Of a stretch of 64,000 bases of DNA, positions 40,680-51,259 are shown in pieces. The position numbers and the translations under genes were made by a program. The DNA is from Locusta migratoria (lineage: Eukaryota > Arthropoda > Insecta > Orthoptera > Acrididae): NCBI GenBank assembly GCA_026315105.1, contig CM048746.1, forward strand, positions 642,127,398-642,191,397. The letters are read 5' to 3'. The notes under the pieces are model-generated. The model did not search any database, was not told the DNA's origin, and saw nothing but the letters and a program-made list of their open reading frames with translations. Position 1 is the first letter of the stretch. The number at the start of each line of letters is the position of its first letter.

Positions 40680-41020
40680 GCTTCCTTAAGATTTTCACAG
40701 TTACATCTTCTTCCGTGCTTTTTAAAACTCCTCCTGTATAGTAAACATGAGCTCTGCCACTGATGTCAAATTTTACCAAGACCCAAGTACCTTGAGAACA
40801 AGAATGTGTTACTTTTCTAGCTGGAAAGAAAGATGAGAAATCCTCTTCTTCAGATGATAAATCAAATATGCTACCTCCAGAGCTACTGCCAAGCTCGGGA
40901 ATTTCTTCATGAAAAGAAGTGGAAGATGAAAAATCCTTTGTCCGTTTAGTGGCTTCTTGCTTTGAGAAATACTTTTTCCTTGCTTGTTTTTATTTTCTCT
41001 TCAATTCTTTGTTTTTATGG
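40680..41020 (-). pseudogene. Transposase C-terminal relic (pogo/Tigger-like, tentative)
   Basis: An open minus-strand stretch of about 110 codons: KKYFSKQEATKRTKDF, a Ser/Glu-rich acidic segment, then CSQGTWVLVKFDISGRAHVY and YTGGVLKS. The WVLVKF...VYYxG pattern recurs at the C-termini of insect pogo/jerky-like transposases as I remember them. An in-frame TAA precedes it and the LTR at 41027 truncates it upstream. Confidence 0.4.
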
Positions 41021-41026
41021 TGTATC

Positions 41027-41730
41027 TTTTGTGTCCCAGCTTCGTCGCCTCTTTTGTGTCTCGTTTCCGTCGTAGGTGTCGGTGGCCGAGCAGAAAGGGA
41101 CCGACACAGGAATAAAGGTAGAACGCTTGTGCAGGTACGGTGGGGAGCAGCCAGTGGGACAGCAGAAACTAGAAACACTAGAGTAAATTAGAACGAGATA
41201 TATATTGCACAGAATTTATACAATACTTACCTTTTACATAGCTCAGTACTGCAGAATGCTGATACATAGTTGAGCTGCCGGCCGCGGTGGCCGAGGTGAC
41301 TGAGGCGCTCCAGTCACGGTCAGCACGGCCCCTACGGTCGGGGGTTCGAATCCCCCCCTCGGGCATGGATATTTGTGCCGTCCTAGTTCGTAAGTAGTTC
41401 ATAAGTAGTTTGTAAGTTTAGGGACTGATGACCTCGTAGTTTAGTCCCATAAGCTTAACAAACATTTGAACATTTTTTGAACATAGTTGAGCTAGAGGCC
41501 TGCCTAGTGCCTGTCCGATAGCCAAGTCTTCACTGGTGTCTATCTGATTCCGAAGGTGTTAACAGGTTCCTATCTCAGTCCGAAGTGTACGATGTCGTTC
41601 AGTGCTGGCCACGAGCGGAGTTGCAGCAGAGGGCGCTCGTGGCTGTCGTCGTAAGAATGCCGCGTCGTGTGTGCATGGCGGCGCGAGGCGAAAGTAGGTG
41701 GCGCGCACTTTGGACTTGTGCGACACCACA
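41027..41730 (-). mobile_element. Solo LTR, family 1 (copy 3), split by a SINE
   Basis: Minus orientation, TGTGGTGTCGCACAAGTCC to GCTGGGACACAAAA, with perfect 5-bp TSD GTATC at 41022-41026 and 41731-41735. Without the SINE it is about 487 bp. Confidence 0.88.
41277..41480 (+). repeat. SINE family A
   Basis: Head GCCGGCCGCGGTGGCCGAGG, B box GGTTCGAATCCC, complete tail; TSD ACATAGTTGAGCT at 41264-41276 and 41481-41493, inside the solo LTR. Confidence 0.95.
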
Positions 41731-42047
41731 GTATCAGTGACAATCATACTCCTTCCAGGTGTCCTAAGGTGCAACCAGAGAAGTGTCCCAATGGAAAACC
41801 AAATACACAATAATAGAAAACAATATCTTAACCTATGTACACATTTATATCTTTATAACTTATGGTATCAATAGCTTACTTAAACGATGCCTTTCATCAC
41901 TGTATTTAAGAAACATCAATAATGATGCTTAGCTTTAATTTATATCTTCTAAGGATAGTGTCTAAATTTTACTTTCAAACACGAAAACTTTTAAAACTCC
42001 TCATCAGATCTCAAACATCATCCAAATACAATATGGCCTCCTATTCA

Positions 42048-42248
42048 AAAAATGTTCAAATGTTTGTAAATCTATCGGACCAAACTGCGTGGTCATCAGT
42101 CCGTAGCTTACAAACTACTTAAACCTAGGTAAACTAACCTAAGGACAACACACACACCCATGCCCCAGGGAGGACTCGAACCTCCACGGCGAGCAACCGC
42201 GCGCTCCGCAGCGAGACGCTTTAGACCGCTCGGCTACTCCACCGCGGC
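42048..42248 (-). repeat. SINE family C (first of tandem pair)
   Basis: Minus orientation; preceded and followed by GCCTCCTATTCA (42036-42047, 42249-42260). Confidence 0.93.
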
Positions 42249-42260
42249 GCCTCCTATTCA

Positions 42261-42460
42261 ATTGTTCAAATGTCTGTAAATCTATCGGACCAAACTGCGT
42301 GGTCATCAGTCCGTAGCTTACAAACTACCTAAACCTAGATAAACTAACCTACGGACAAACACACGCACCCATGCCCCAGGGAGGACTCGGCCCTCCACGG
42401 CGAGCAACCGCGCGCTCCGCAGCGAGGTGCTTTAGACCGCTCGGCTACTCCACCGCGGCG
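42261..42460 (-). repeat. SINE family C (second of tandem pair)
   Basis: Same orientation as the previous copy and inserted at the same target; the target appears a third time as GCCTCCTATTA at 42461-42471. It differs from its neighbour at several bases, so this is a second insertion or an old tandem duplication. Confidence 0.93.
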
Positions 42461-42583
42461 GCCTCCTATTACCTCTGAACATAGGCCTGACAACTTCATA
42501 GTTCTTAAAGTTTCCACTAGAATGCACTGCCTTTATTATAAAGTGTCCCAAGGTAAAACCGTCCCAAGGTACAATCCTTTCCC

Positions 42584-42889
42584 TTACAAACTATAATATT
42601 TTCTGTTGTTCATTTCAAAGGAAGAAAAGATCCACTGACGAAGCTACAACTGTAACGAAACGCCTTCCGCAGGAAAAAGAAAAGTGCAGTGTTTTGCTCA
42701 AGGCAAGATTATCATAGAGAAAAACAACGAAATATTACAGACTTAAAATACTGTGCTAAAAATATGTCGTTTTGCACTTTGTTTTTGAAATTTGTCGTCA
42801 TAGAGTTACTGACGTACCCAAATAAACATGTGAAATGCAGATATTAACATGCGGAATAAGGAACATCAGTTAACAAACACTCGCGACAC
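42584..42889. other. No gene seen apart from a hammerhead-like relic
   Basis: AT-rich. Contains the degenerate motif at 42633-42667. Confidence 0.4.
42633..42667 (+). ncRNA. Degenerate hammerhead-like motif
   Basis: Perfect CTGACGA at 42635-42641, weak stem II (TAC/GTA), GAAA at 42657-42660, followed by CGCCTT, so stem III and the cleavage triplet are eroded. Confidence 0.4.
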
Positions 42890-43300
42890 CGTATTCAGCT
42901 ACTTTCGAATTAGTGGCTAAGGCCCAAATCGGCAGTGTTGACCTGAGGACAGGTGAGCGATGAGGTGGGAGGGACAAATGTGTTCTCCACGAATGCAGGA
43001 AAGGGAGGGGTGTGTATGCTAGGGCCGCCTGGAGCGGCTGTAATCTGATCGAGGGGGCAAAGTGGAAACAGGGAAGAGCTTGGAGACGTCACTGTGATTG
43101 AAGTCGCAGGTTTTGGAGCCAGGGGTGCGGAGGAGATAGAGGGCATAATCTGTTGGCCCATGGAGGCTGAAAACAGGTCCGTCATTGGCGGGACGCACTG
43201 AGGGGAAAAGCGGAACGGCCTCGACCCAATACAGGCAGATCAGTGTGCCAGTCACTACATTTACATGCAACAAATCTCCCCGAAGGCGAAACAGAATTTC
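42890..43300 (-). other. Ser/Pro-rich coding-like stretch, unidentified
   Basis: Two overlapping minus frames of 84-91 codons, rich in Ser, Pro and Thr (SSAPLAPKPATSITVTSPSS). Possibly a frameshifted Gag-like region of a retroelement; no domain recognised. Confidence 0.25.
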
Positions 43301-43604
43301 GTAAAGCGTTTTTCGCTGTCGTGTTCAGATGTTAAAGCCTGAAGCGGATTTCCTAGCCCACCCAAATACGGTGTCTGAAACACGGCCGTTTTAGTTACTG
43401 ATTAAGTCGGCACAGTCCCTCTTTCTCTATACTTAAATACACAAATACATCTCTGTGTAATATTTAAACTTGTCATTTAAAAGTCACCCTCTCCATATTT
43501 ATCGAAAATTGATAACTAGAGGACGCATCTTGACACGCTCAGCAAGTTTCACAAAAAGGTCACGTCTGCATGTGCACAGATGAATAGGATGAATTGCAGC
43601 TGTT

Positions 43605-43745
43605 TGCTGATTATGCTGTGGTGTACGGGAAGGTGTCGTCGTTGAATTACTGTACCACTACTCAGGATGACTTGGGACAAATTTCTAGGTTGTGTGAGGA
43701 ACGGCAGCTGACTCTAAACGTTGAAAAATGTTAGGTGATGTAGAC
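43605..43745 (+). pseudogene. LINE reverse transcriptase fragment
   Basis: Reads LFADYAVVYGKVSSLN (catalytic FADD with the second Asp mutated to Tyr) and LCEERQLTLNVEKC before a stop. CR1-like wording, but more diverged than the copy at 7037. Confidence 0.65.
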
Positions 43746-43769
43746 GAGTAGGAGAAACAATCCAGACGT

Positions 43770-43870
43770 TGTGGAGTGACCAAGCGCTCTAAGGCGCCTT
43801 GCTGCAGAACGAGCGGTAGCTCGCTGTTGGAGGTTGAAGTCCTCTCTCGGCTACGGGTTGAAACTAATGA
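43770..43870 (+). repeat. tRNA-derived SINE head fragment
   Basis: GTGGAGTGACCAAGCGCTCT...GGAGGTTGAAGTCCTCTC: eroded A and B boxes of a tRNA-Leu/Ser-like SINE. No TSD found. Confidence 0.5.
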
Positions 43871-44318
43871 GCATATGGGACTGATGAATCATAATAGTGA
43901 TGCTGTTGTGCGTAACTGACAGTACTGCCACTTCTCGTAAGCTATCAGTTCGTCACCATGTCGTTATTGTGAGCAATAATTGTAGACCTATAACTGCACA
44001 CGTCTATCTGATTCACTTTGTTAGTGAGCAAAACTGTGCACTGCAAGGACACTATTTTACAAACATTGTATGAAGTCATAGACAGGGAATCTTTCTGTCT
44101 TACGTCGTTGTACTCTCGTAGCTGAAATGCTTGTGACTTAACTTCTGTAGAGTGCTGCAAGTACTGAAACCTTTGCTTTCCGAAACGTTGTGTGTCTTTA
44201 ATTTACGTTTACAGATTTGTTTAATAAATTTATCACTGTTTTTAACACCACAAAATAATTTTGCTTACTTTCTTGAACTCGTAATCCTTCTGGTCCACCA
44301 AGGAACATGTCTCAGAAA
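43871..44318. other. No gene seen
   Basis: AT-rich, nothing supported. Confidence 0.35.
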
Positions 44319-44319
44319 A

Positions 44320-44459
44320 TGCTCAAATGTTTGCTAAGCTTATGGGACTTCACTGCGGGGTCATCAGCCCCTAAACTCACAAAATACTTATAAACTAACT
44401 TATACTAAAAACAAAAAAAACATCCACGCCCGAGGGAGGATTCGAACCACCGATGCGGG
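44320..44459 (-). repeat. SINE family A, head-truncated
   Basis: Tail and B box present on the minus strand, then cut where the rest of the tRNA head should follow. Flanks TCTCAGAAAATG and TCTCATAAAATG suggest a TSD with one mismatch. Confidence 0.85.
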
Positions 44460-45226
44460 ATCTCATAAAATGACGTAACATAAACCAAACGAAATGAAAA
44501 TGTATGCAAAGCACTATGGTGCTAATAAACAGAACCTTTTCAGAACTAATTATCTTTCTCTTCTTCACAACGAAACGCCCTATTTAACTTTATTTCTCAA
44601 AAGTGAACACCGCTGAAATATCCTGCTCTATCAATGACTTCAACTATAAGCAGATACACGTTTCTCCGTTAAACTTCAAACAATACCTATATTCTTAGAT
44701 CGACAAGGAATAATGCCATTCATTTTTAAACAAATTCTGAGCTTCTCTCCACATATATGGCAATAATGTACTGTTGCTACAGAATAACAGATTTTCACTT
44801 ATTTCCATATAGTATCAATCTTTTACTTAACTGCAGAGGGATAGGTACTAACTACTTAAGAAGTTTTAGATGAACGTCTAGGAATAACTTCATTCAGGAA
44901 ACCTGAACAACAATCGAATTACAATTATAAGTTATCAGATAACTTTTACCAAGTTTACTACATACAGAGTGATTTTCTTTCTTTATCTTTGTGGTTCCTT
45001 CTTTTCTAAAAGTTTTACACAAAATTTAACAGTAGTCAGCTTCTCTCTGTCTGCGCAAACTGCGCACAAACTTTCAAGTGAATCAAAGTACAACTACTTC
45101 GAAGAACAGACGCAAAGTATCATGCCTCCACGCTAAACACTGCATTATGCAGAACAACGATAATATTCTTAAAATGTCTGAGTATCGTTGGCGTCTATTA
45201 TGCCACAGCGCAAGAATATATACATA
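44460..45226. other. AT-rich, no gene seen
   Basis: Nothing supported in about 770 bp. Confidence 0.4.
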
Positions 45227-45553
45227 TATGAAACTTCCTGGCAGATTAAAATTGTGTGCCGTATCCGGAACTCGAACTTGGGACCTTTGGCTTTCGCAGG
45301 TAAGCGCTCTACCACTGAGCTACCCCGACACGACTCACGATGCCGCCTCACAACTTTACTTCCGCCAGTACCTCGCCTCCTACTTTCCAAACTTCACAGA
45401 AGCTCTCCTGTGAACCATGCAAAACTAGCACTCCTGGAAGAAAGGATATGGTGGAGACATGGCTTAGCCACAGCCTAAGGGATGTTTCCAGAATGAAACT
45501 TTCACTCTGCAGAGGAGTGTGCGCTTAAATGAAACTTCCTGGCAGATTAAAAT
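45227..45553 (-). repeat. SINE family E (tRNA-Ala/Arg-like head)
   Basis: Minus strand: GTAGCTCAGTGGTAGAGCGC (A box), B-box-like AAGTTCGAGTTCC, ending with ATTTTAATCTGCCAGGAAGT. The sequence ATGAAACTTCCTGGCAGATT occurs at both ends (45228 and 45529). A mariner element inserted right at its right end. Confidence 0.85.
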
Positions 45554-45560
45554 ACATTTA

Positions 45561-46492
45561 CAGGGTGTTACAAAAAGGTACGGCCAAACTTGCAGGAAAC
45601 ATTCCTCACACACAAAGAAAGCAAAAATGTTATGTGGACATGTGTCCGGAACCGCTTATTTTCCATGTTAGAGCTCATTTTAGTATTTACGGATGAGGCT
45701 TCATTCCAGCGTGATCAAATTGTAAATTTTCACAATCATCATGTGTGGGCTGACGAGAATCCACATACAATTGTGCAATCACGTCATCAACACAGATTTT
45801 CTGTGAACGTTTGGGCAGGAATTGTTGGTGATGTCTTGATTGGGCCTCATGTTCTTCCACCTACGCTCATTGGAGCAGTTATCATTTCATACGGGATACT
45901 CTACCTGTACTGCTATAACATGTGCCTTTACAAGTACGACACAACATGTGGTTCATGCACGTTGGAATTCCTGCACATTTCAGTCGACGTGTTCGTACGC
46001 TTCTCAACAACAAATTCGGTGACCGATGGATTGGTAGAGGCGGACCAATTCCATGGCCTCCACGCTCCCCTGACCTCAACCCTCTTGACTTTCATTTAGG
46101 AAGGCATTTGAAAGCTCTTGTCTACGCAACCCCGGTACCAAATGTAGAGATTCTTCCTGCTCGTATTGTCGACGGCTGTGATACAATACGCCATTCTCCA
46201 GAGCTGCATCAGCGCATCAGGGATTCCATGCGACGAAGGGTGGATGCATGTATCCTCGCTAACGGAGGACATTGTGAACATGTCCTGTAACAAAGTGTTT
46301 GAAGTCAGGCTGGTACGTTCTGTAGTTGTGTGTTTCCATTCCATGATTAATGTGATTTGAAGAGAAGTAATAAAATGAGCTTTAACATGGAAATTAAGCG
46401 TTCCCGGAGAAATGTCAACATAACATATTTTCTTTCTTTGTGTGTGAGGAATGTTTCTTGAAAGTTTGGCCGTACCTTTTTGTAACACCCTG
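45561..46492 (+). mobile_element. Short mariner-superfamily element
   Basis: 932 bp, ends CAGGGTGTTACAAAAAGGTA and its complement, TIRs of about 124 bp (45561-45685 and 46369-46492), TA at both sides (45559-45560, 46493-46494). The N-terminal half of the transposase has been deleted. Confidence 0.9.
45680..46290 (+). pseudogene. Mariner-superfamily transposase, DDE part only
   Basis: Frame 1: FTDEASFQRD (first Asp) and RFSVNVWAGIVGDVLIGPH; a frameshift near 45900; frame 2: WFMHVGIPAHFSRRV, where the second catalytic Asp of HDGAPAH is Val, then WPPRSPDLNPLDFHLGRHLK with the last Asp. By my count 41 residues lie between these positions. The helix-turn-helix region is absent. Dead twice over. 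Confidence 0.88.
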
Positions 46493-47202
46493 TATAATTA
46501 GGACCGAGTTTCTTGACATTAGCATTCTTGCCGCTACGATTTTTTCCACAAGATAGGGAGTGATGAAACGTGTATGTTATGCCACAACGTAAGAATTTTG
46601 TGAAAGACTAACACTAGACGGTGGTGGTAGATGCCAGAGACAGAAAATTAAGTTGGTACGACAACTCAGATGTTGTAAGAAAATTGTCGTTGTCCCTCAG
46701 AGCGCGGTGTTAGCGCAGAGGCGTGATACTTCTGGTCTGTTCTTCGAAGTGGTTGCGCGTTGGTTCATTTTGTAGGCTTTCCGCAGTTTGCGTCAGACTG
46801 CGAAAATCTACGTTTCTCAATTATTTCACCACATAAATAGTTCCAAAATCTTACAAATTACCATTTAACAAATGATCTAACTTGAGAGAGGCAGTAGTTA
46901 TTATGAGAGTTTTACACAAATTACTAAACATCCTACTATACTGATTGAATATATATGACATATAATTTTCACATCACCTTTCAATGGTAGAAAAAAACTG
47001 AAATACATATCTGAGTGAGAGAGTATGAAAATATTTATATGAAGAATAAATATTATGTTTATAGAAATTACCTTAAAAATCTGTCACAAGGAAACAGACC
47101 TCGACGTATACCTTGTTTTTGGCGGTAGCGCTTGTTTTACAAACTGTCATGTGCAACAGCACTTTTATCATTATACTGACGAAACACTTCGGTCTGTCAT
47201 AA
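46493..47202. other. No gene seen
   Basis: A patch at 46695-46765 (GCGCGGTGTTAGCGCAGAGG) has a tRNA-SINE look, but no B box or TSD supports it. Confidence 0.35.
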
Positions 47203-47214
47203 AACTGTTATGAG

Positions 47215-47660
47215 AAACTTCCTGGCATATTAAAATTGTGTGTCGGAACCGGGACTCGAACCTGGGCATATGCCTTTCGCGGGCAAGCGCTCTACCACTG
47301 AGCTATCTCGACACGACTCACGGTCTGTCCTCACAACTTTACTTCTGCTAGTACCTCACCTCCTACTTTCCAAACTTCAGAGAAGTTCTCTTGCGAACCT
47401 TACAAAACTAGCTAGCACTCCTAGAAGAAAGGATATGGTGGAGACATGGCTTAGCCACAGCCTAAGGAATGTTTCCAGAATGAAAGTTTCACTCTTCAGT
47501 CATATGTGCGCTGATATTAAACTTCCTGGCATATTAAAATTGTGTGCCCGCGAAAGGCAAAGGTCCCAGGTTCGAGTCCCGGTTCCGACACACAATTTTA
47601 ATCTACCAGGAATTTTCATATCAGCGCACACTCCGCTGCAGAGTGAAAGTTTCATTCTGG
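47215..47660 (-). repeat. SINE family E as an inverted partial dimer
   Basis: A minus-strand copy (to about 47510) is followed by an inverted partial copy whose ends mirror it (AAACTTCCTGGCATATTAAA twice, then TTTAATCTACCAGGAA). The whole unit lies between 12-bp repeats AACTGTTATGAG at 47203-47214 and 47661-47672. Confidence 0.85.
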
Positions 47661-47672
47661 AACTGTTATGAG

Positions 47673-48879
47673 GTTCGAATGACATACATTCATGCATAAT
47701 TCACATTAGGAAAAAACTACATTTGCCTCTGGACACCGTTTTAGTAAGGTAGCTCGATATCAGTCAGTAATCAGCACACACTCAAACAACAGGAAACTCG
47801 TCGTATTTGAGGCAAGGCTGAGGTAACAAAGGGCAGGTCCTAATGGCCCTTTTTTTTGTTTGTTAATGATCCTCGTATTTTCGCTAGTGACAACCGTATG
47901 AAGTTTAATTACCTAATTATCGTATCGCCTACAACGCCAACCAAAGGAATACATACGTAGACGTGTATTGACGATACCTGCTGTGACAAGTCTGATTTTA
48001 TATCTTTATTGGTTTAATAATAGTATTCAGCGTTTTATTATCTTAGTTTGGACTCGTAAAATTTCTAGAAGCCAAGTAGCTGGCTGGTAGTAGGCATTGT
48101 AGCATGATGTACTCGATGGAGGAGGTGGGAAAAGCATAGCAGAAGGTACAGACCATGTATGCACCGTGAGAACACAGGGCAGTTTAGCATAGACGTGATC
48201 TGATTGGCTGCCGCTCCCTCCTTGTGATGCCATTCCTACATTCCATTTATTAATATTTAAGAAAGTAAACATTAGATAATTGCGTAATTTCAGTTTAACG
48301 CTTTTCTGTTAATAAGCTTTCATTTGAACACATTTGGTACTTTGTTCATTGTAATTTACATAAAAAAAACGGTAGTGACGAATCAAGAAAGTCCGTTTGA
48401 TGAAAAATAAAGAAAGAAATAAATAAAGGTAGCAACCAGCAGCCACCCCTGGCCGACCTTCGAACTGTTAACCTTGTCTCATTACGGAGCATTATAAAAC
48501 TTGTACATTTATTATCATGGCACTATTATTTATCGTGCAGTGACTATCGTTCAGTGTACCGTTTAGATTTGTGGATTTCTCTGAGCGTGTGTAAACGTTG
48601 GAAGAATAAATAAAATCCGCTGGCATCCCATGTTTTATGAAGAAAATCGTAGTTAGAGCCCTTGAGTCATTTTCACAGCAGTTTTAGCTTCAGACATCAA
48701 GAATCTGCGACCTGTGTGCTGAAACTACGTGGGACATTATCTACTTCGAGATCTAAGGTCAGTAATAAAGAGAAAAAAAAAAAAAAAAAAAAAAAAAAAC
48801 TTGGTTTCACCAGTCTGAAGTATTGGTGAAACCTACGGCCCCTCTTGCAATGTGCGTTACGTAGTGCAAATAGGACCAT
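47673..48879. other. No gene seen; A-run
   Basis: Bases 48773-48799 are an A-run. Nothing else supported in about 1.2 kb. Confidence 0.4.
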
Positions 48880-49076
48880 AAATGTTCAAATGTTTGTATA
48901 GCTTATGGGACTTAACTACGGGGTCATCAGTCCCTAAACTTACAAACTACTTATGAACTAGCTAACACTAAAGACGGCACAGATATCCATGCCCGAGGGG
49001 GGATTCGAACCCCCGACCGTAGTGGCCGTGCAGACCGTGACTGGCGCGCCTCAGTCCCCTCGACCACCGCGGCCGG
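48880..49076 (-). repeat. SINE family A
   Basis: Full-length minus copy; flanks ATAGGACCAT and ATAGGACAT are the likely TSD. Confidence 0.93.
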
Positions 49077-49160
49077 CATAGGACATCCCTGGTAATAGGA
49101 GTGAGGGTACATCAGGGGAAATTTATAAGAGGATGGAAGGTTGCGTTGAGAGACTGATAG

Positions 49161-49358
49161 CCGGCCGCGGTGGCCGAGGGGACTAAGGCGCTCCAGTCAC
49201 AGTCTGCACGGCCACTACGGTCGGAGGTTCGAATCCCACCACGGGCATGGATATTTGTGCCGTCCTAGTTCGTAAGTAGTTCATAAGTAGTTTGTAAGTT
49301 TAGGGACTGATGACCCCGTAGTTAAGTCCCATAGACTATACAAACATTTGAACATTTT
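49161..49358 (+). repeat. SINE family A
   Basis: Full-length plus copy with TSD GAGAGACTGATAG at 49148-49160 and 49359-49371. Its A box is TGGCCGAGGGGACTAAGGCG. Confidence 0.95.
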
Positions 49359-49371
49359 GAGAGACTGATAG

Positions 49372-49894
49372 GAACTTTCCAACTAGACAATTTTAACATC
49401 GTATATAAAGACTTGCTCTCAGCTAGTGACTTTTTTCTCCCCTCTTGATGAAACAATTTATTTCATTAAAAGAGACATTTAAATTAAATTTCTACCAGGC
49501 AAGTTGTACGGTACACTACCTGACGAATATTGCTTTGACCCATACCGTCCATGCCACGTAGGTGTGCAACTGTTCTGTTTGTCCGAAGTGATCACACGCC
49601 ATTTTGGAGGACAAGTCACACGAGAATGGCTCTTTCACAATTATGGTAGCTCCACGGAGCCTCGCTACAATTAAACGCTATGTGAACTTCAAGTAATGCG
49701 TTAAGATAGCAAAATATCGCAATTTATCACACACCTACTAACATTGTAACCAATATCAGAATAAAATACGATACCGTATTTATGTATATTTTCTATGATA
49801 TTTCACATGATACCATAATTGTTTTGAGCAATGTATATAAGCATTTCTGTTTCTGTGTAAAGTGTAGTGTATGTCCCCTGTAAGCGTCTTAAGG
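49372..49894. other. No gene seen
   Basis: AT-rich; nothing supported. Confidence 0.35.
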
Positions 49895-50208
49895 CCAATC
49901 CACACTGTCCGTCACGTCACGTCACGTCATGTTCCGTCATAACATTCACACTGTCCCTCACCAGACCGCCACGTTACGTCAACGTCAAGCTTTTCCGAGA
50001 AGAATGTTTTGACGGAACGTTCGTCTGCTAACATCGAAAGTTGACCTATTTTCGCCACGCAATTTTCATGTTCTTCAGCCTTTTCAATTTCTTTTGATGT
50101 AAACCCATGTCTCTTCTTCTGCTTTTCGCTTGTCATTTGTGTTTTGGGGTCTTAATATTGACAACACTTTTGGCTTTATGTCTTGATTCATCTTACTTGG
50201 GGTGTCGT

Positions 50209-51259
50209 ACTAAAGTTTCCGCTCCAGTTGTCACAATGTAAAAATATCCTAACGACATGTTTCGAGCCTATATTAGCCCATTCTCAAGTTCTAAAAAGAA
50301 GAATGCCAAGGATAACGTAAATTAAAACGGAAACACTAAAACCTTAAATACGATCCATGTTAATATAACAAAGTATGTTCATCCTAGACTGGCTTACCTT
50401 GATTTCTAAAACATATCTGCCCTAAGGCAACGTCAAGCGTAAAATATTTACGGCATATGCGCAATATCACCAGATAAACATTCCTCACAGTATAACATGT
50501 TGCTAGTTGGAGGCACAGTTGTGGACTGCTAACTATCTGCTCTGCTATATCAGAGATAGTCCAAACGCTACCCACTACCAAAGATAAACCTACCATATTG
50601 CTACTATCGAAAGTAAACCCGTCTATAAACACAGTATAAAATGTACCCAAAAAACTTCTAACAGTAAATCGCCAACCCGTTGTGCGTTAAGAAAAGAACC
50701 GAATAGCATATTAAATGAACAGATGGAATTGTCTAAAGGACATTTCTGGTCTCATTTTGGTAATTTCCTTCTCGATAAACAGTGAAACTTCCCCTCGCAT
50801 TTGGTTCCTTTGGGTTGGGGTTGGCTGATTGACTGTTAGAAGTTTTTTGAATACATTCTAAATTGTATTTTTAGACGGGTTTACTTTCGATAGTAGCAAT
50901 ATGGTAGGTTTATCTTTGGTAGTGGTTAGCGTTTGGACTATCTCTGATATAGCAGAGCAGATAGTTAGCAGTGCACAACTGTGCCTCCAACTAGCAACAT
51001 GTTATACTGAGGAATATTTATCTGTTGATATTGCGCATATGCAGCAAATATTTTACGCTTGACGTTGCCTTAGGGCAGATATGTTTTAGAATTCAAGGTA
51101 AGCCAGTCTAGGACGAACATACTTTGTTATATTGACATGGATTGTATTTACGGTTTCCTTGGCTTTCTTCTTTTTAGATCTTGAGAATGGGCTAATGTAC
51201 GCCCAAAACATTTCATTCGGATTTTTTTACATTGTGACAACTGGAGCGGAAACTTTAGT
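50209..51259. mobile_element. Large foldback element with 0.45-kb arms
   Basis: Arms 50209-50678 and 50817-51259 are reverse complements along their full length with moderate divergence, separated by about 138 bp. Ends ACTAAAGTTTCCGCTCCAGT and its complement. Each arm has a hammerhead-like region about 50-80 bp from the outer end. No coding sequence. Plan resembles 17910-19366. Confidence 0.85.
50245..50292 (-). ncRNA. Degenerate hammerhead-like motif
   Basis: Minus strand CTTGAGAATGGGC...GGCTCGAAACATGTCG: stem II, GAAA and the AC-AU-GU-C triplet are kept, but the CUGANGA box is altered. The mirror copy at about 51180-51215 has also lost GAAAC. Confidence 0.35.

Larger units (their letters stand above)
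38243..42583 (-). mobile_element. Pogo/Tigger-like transposon carrying nested insertions
   Basis: Proposed ends GGGAAATGGTTGTACCTTG at 38243 and its complement CAAGGTACAATCCTTTCCC at 42565-42583, with TA just left of 38243. Related TGTCCCAAGGTA-type blocks recur inside (38427, 38950, 41758, 42543, 42561). A transposase tail lies on the minus strand at 40680-41020. Nested inside are two solo LTRs, a Penelope-like element and three SINEs, which make up more than half of its length. Superfamily assignment is tentative. Confidence 0.5.

Noticed and set aside
38453..41730. One LTR retrotransposon with inverted LTRs
   Set aside because: The two LTRs are in opposite orientation and each has its own different 5-bp TSD, so they are independent solo LTRs.
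45078..47671. Open frames of 62-143 codons over the SINE E copies
   Set aside because: They read through repeat sequence that recurs with different frames in other copies.
49927..50136. Start of a novel transposase (MTSEKQKKRH...)
   Set aside because: Only 69 codons, running into the TIR repeats, with no downstream continuation.
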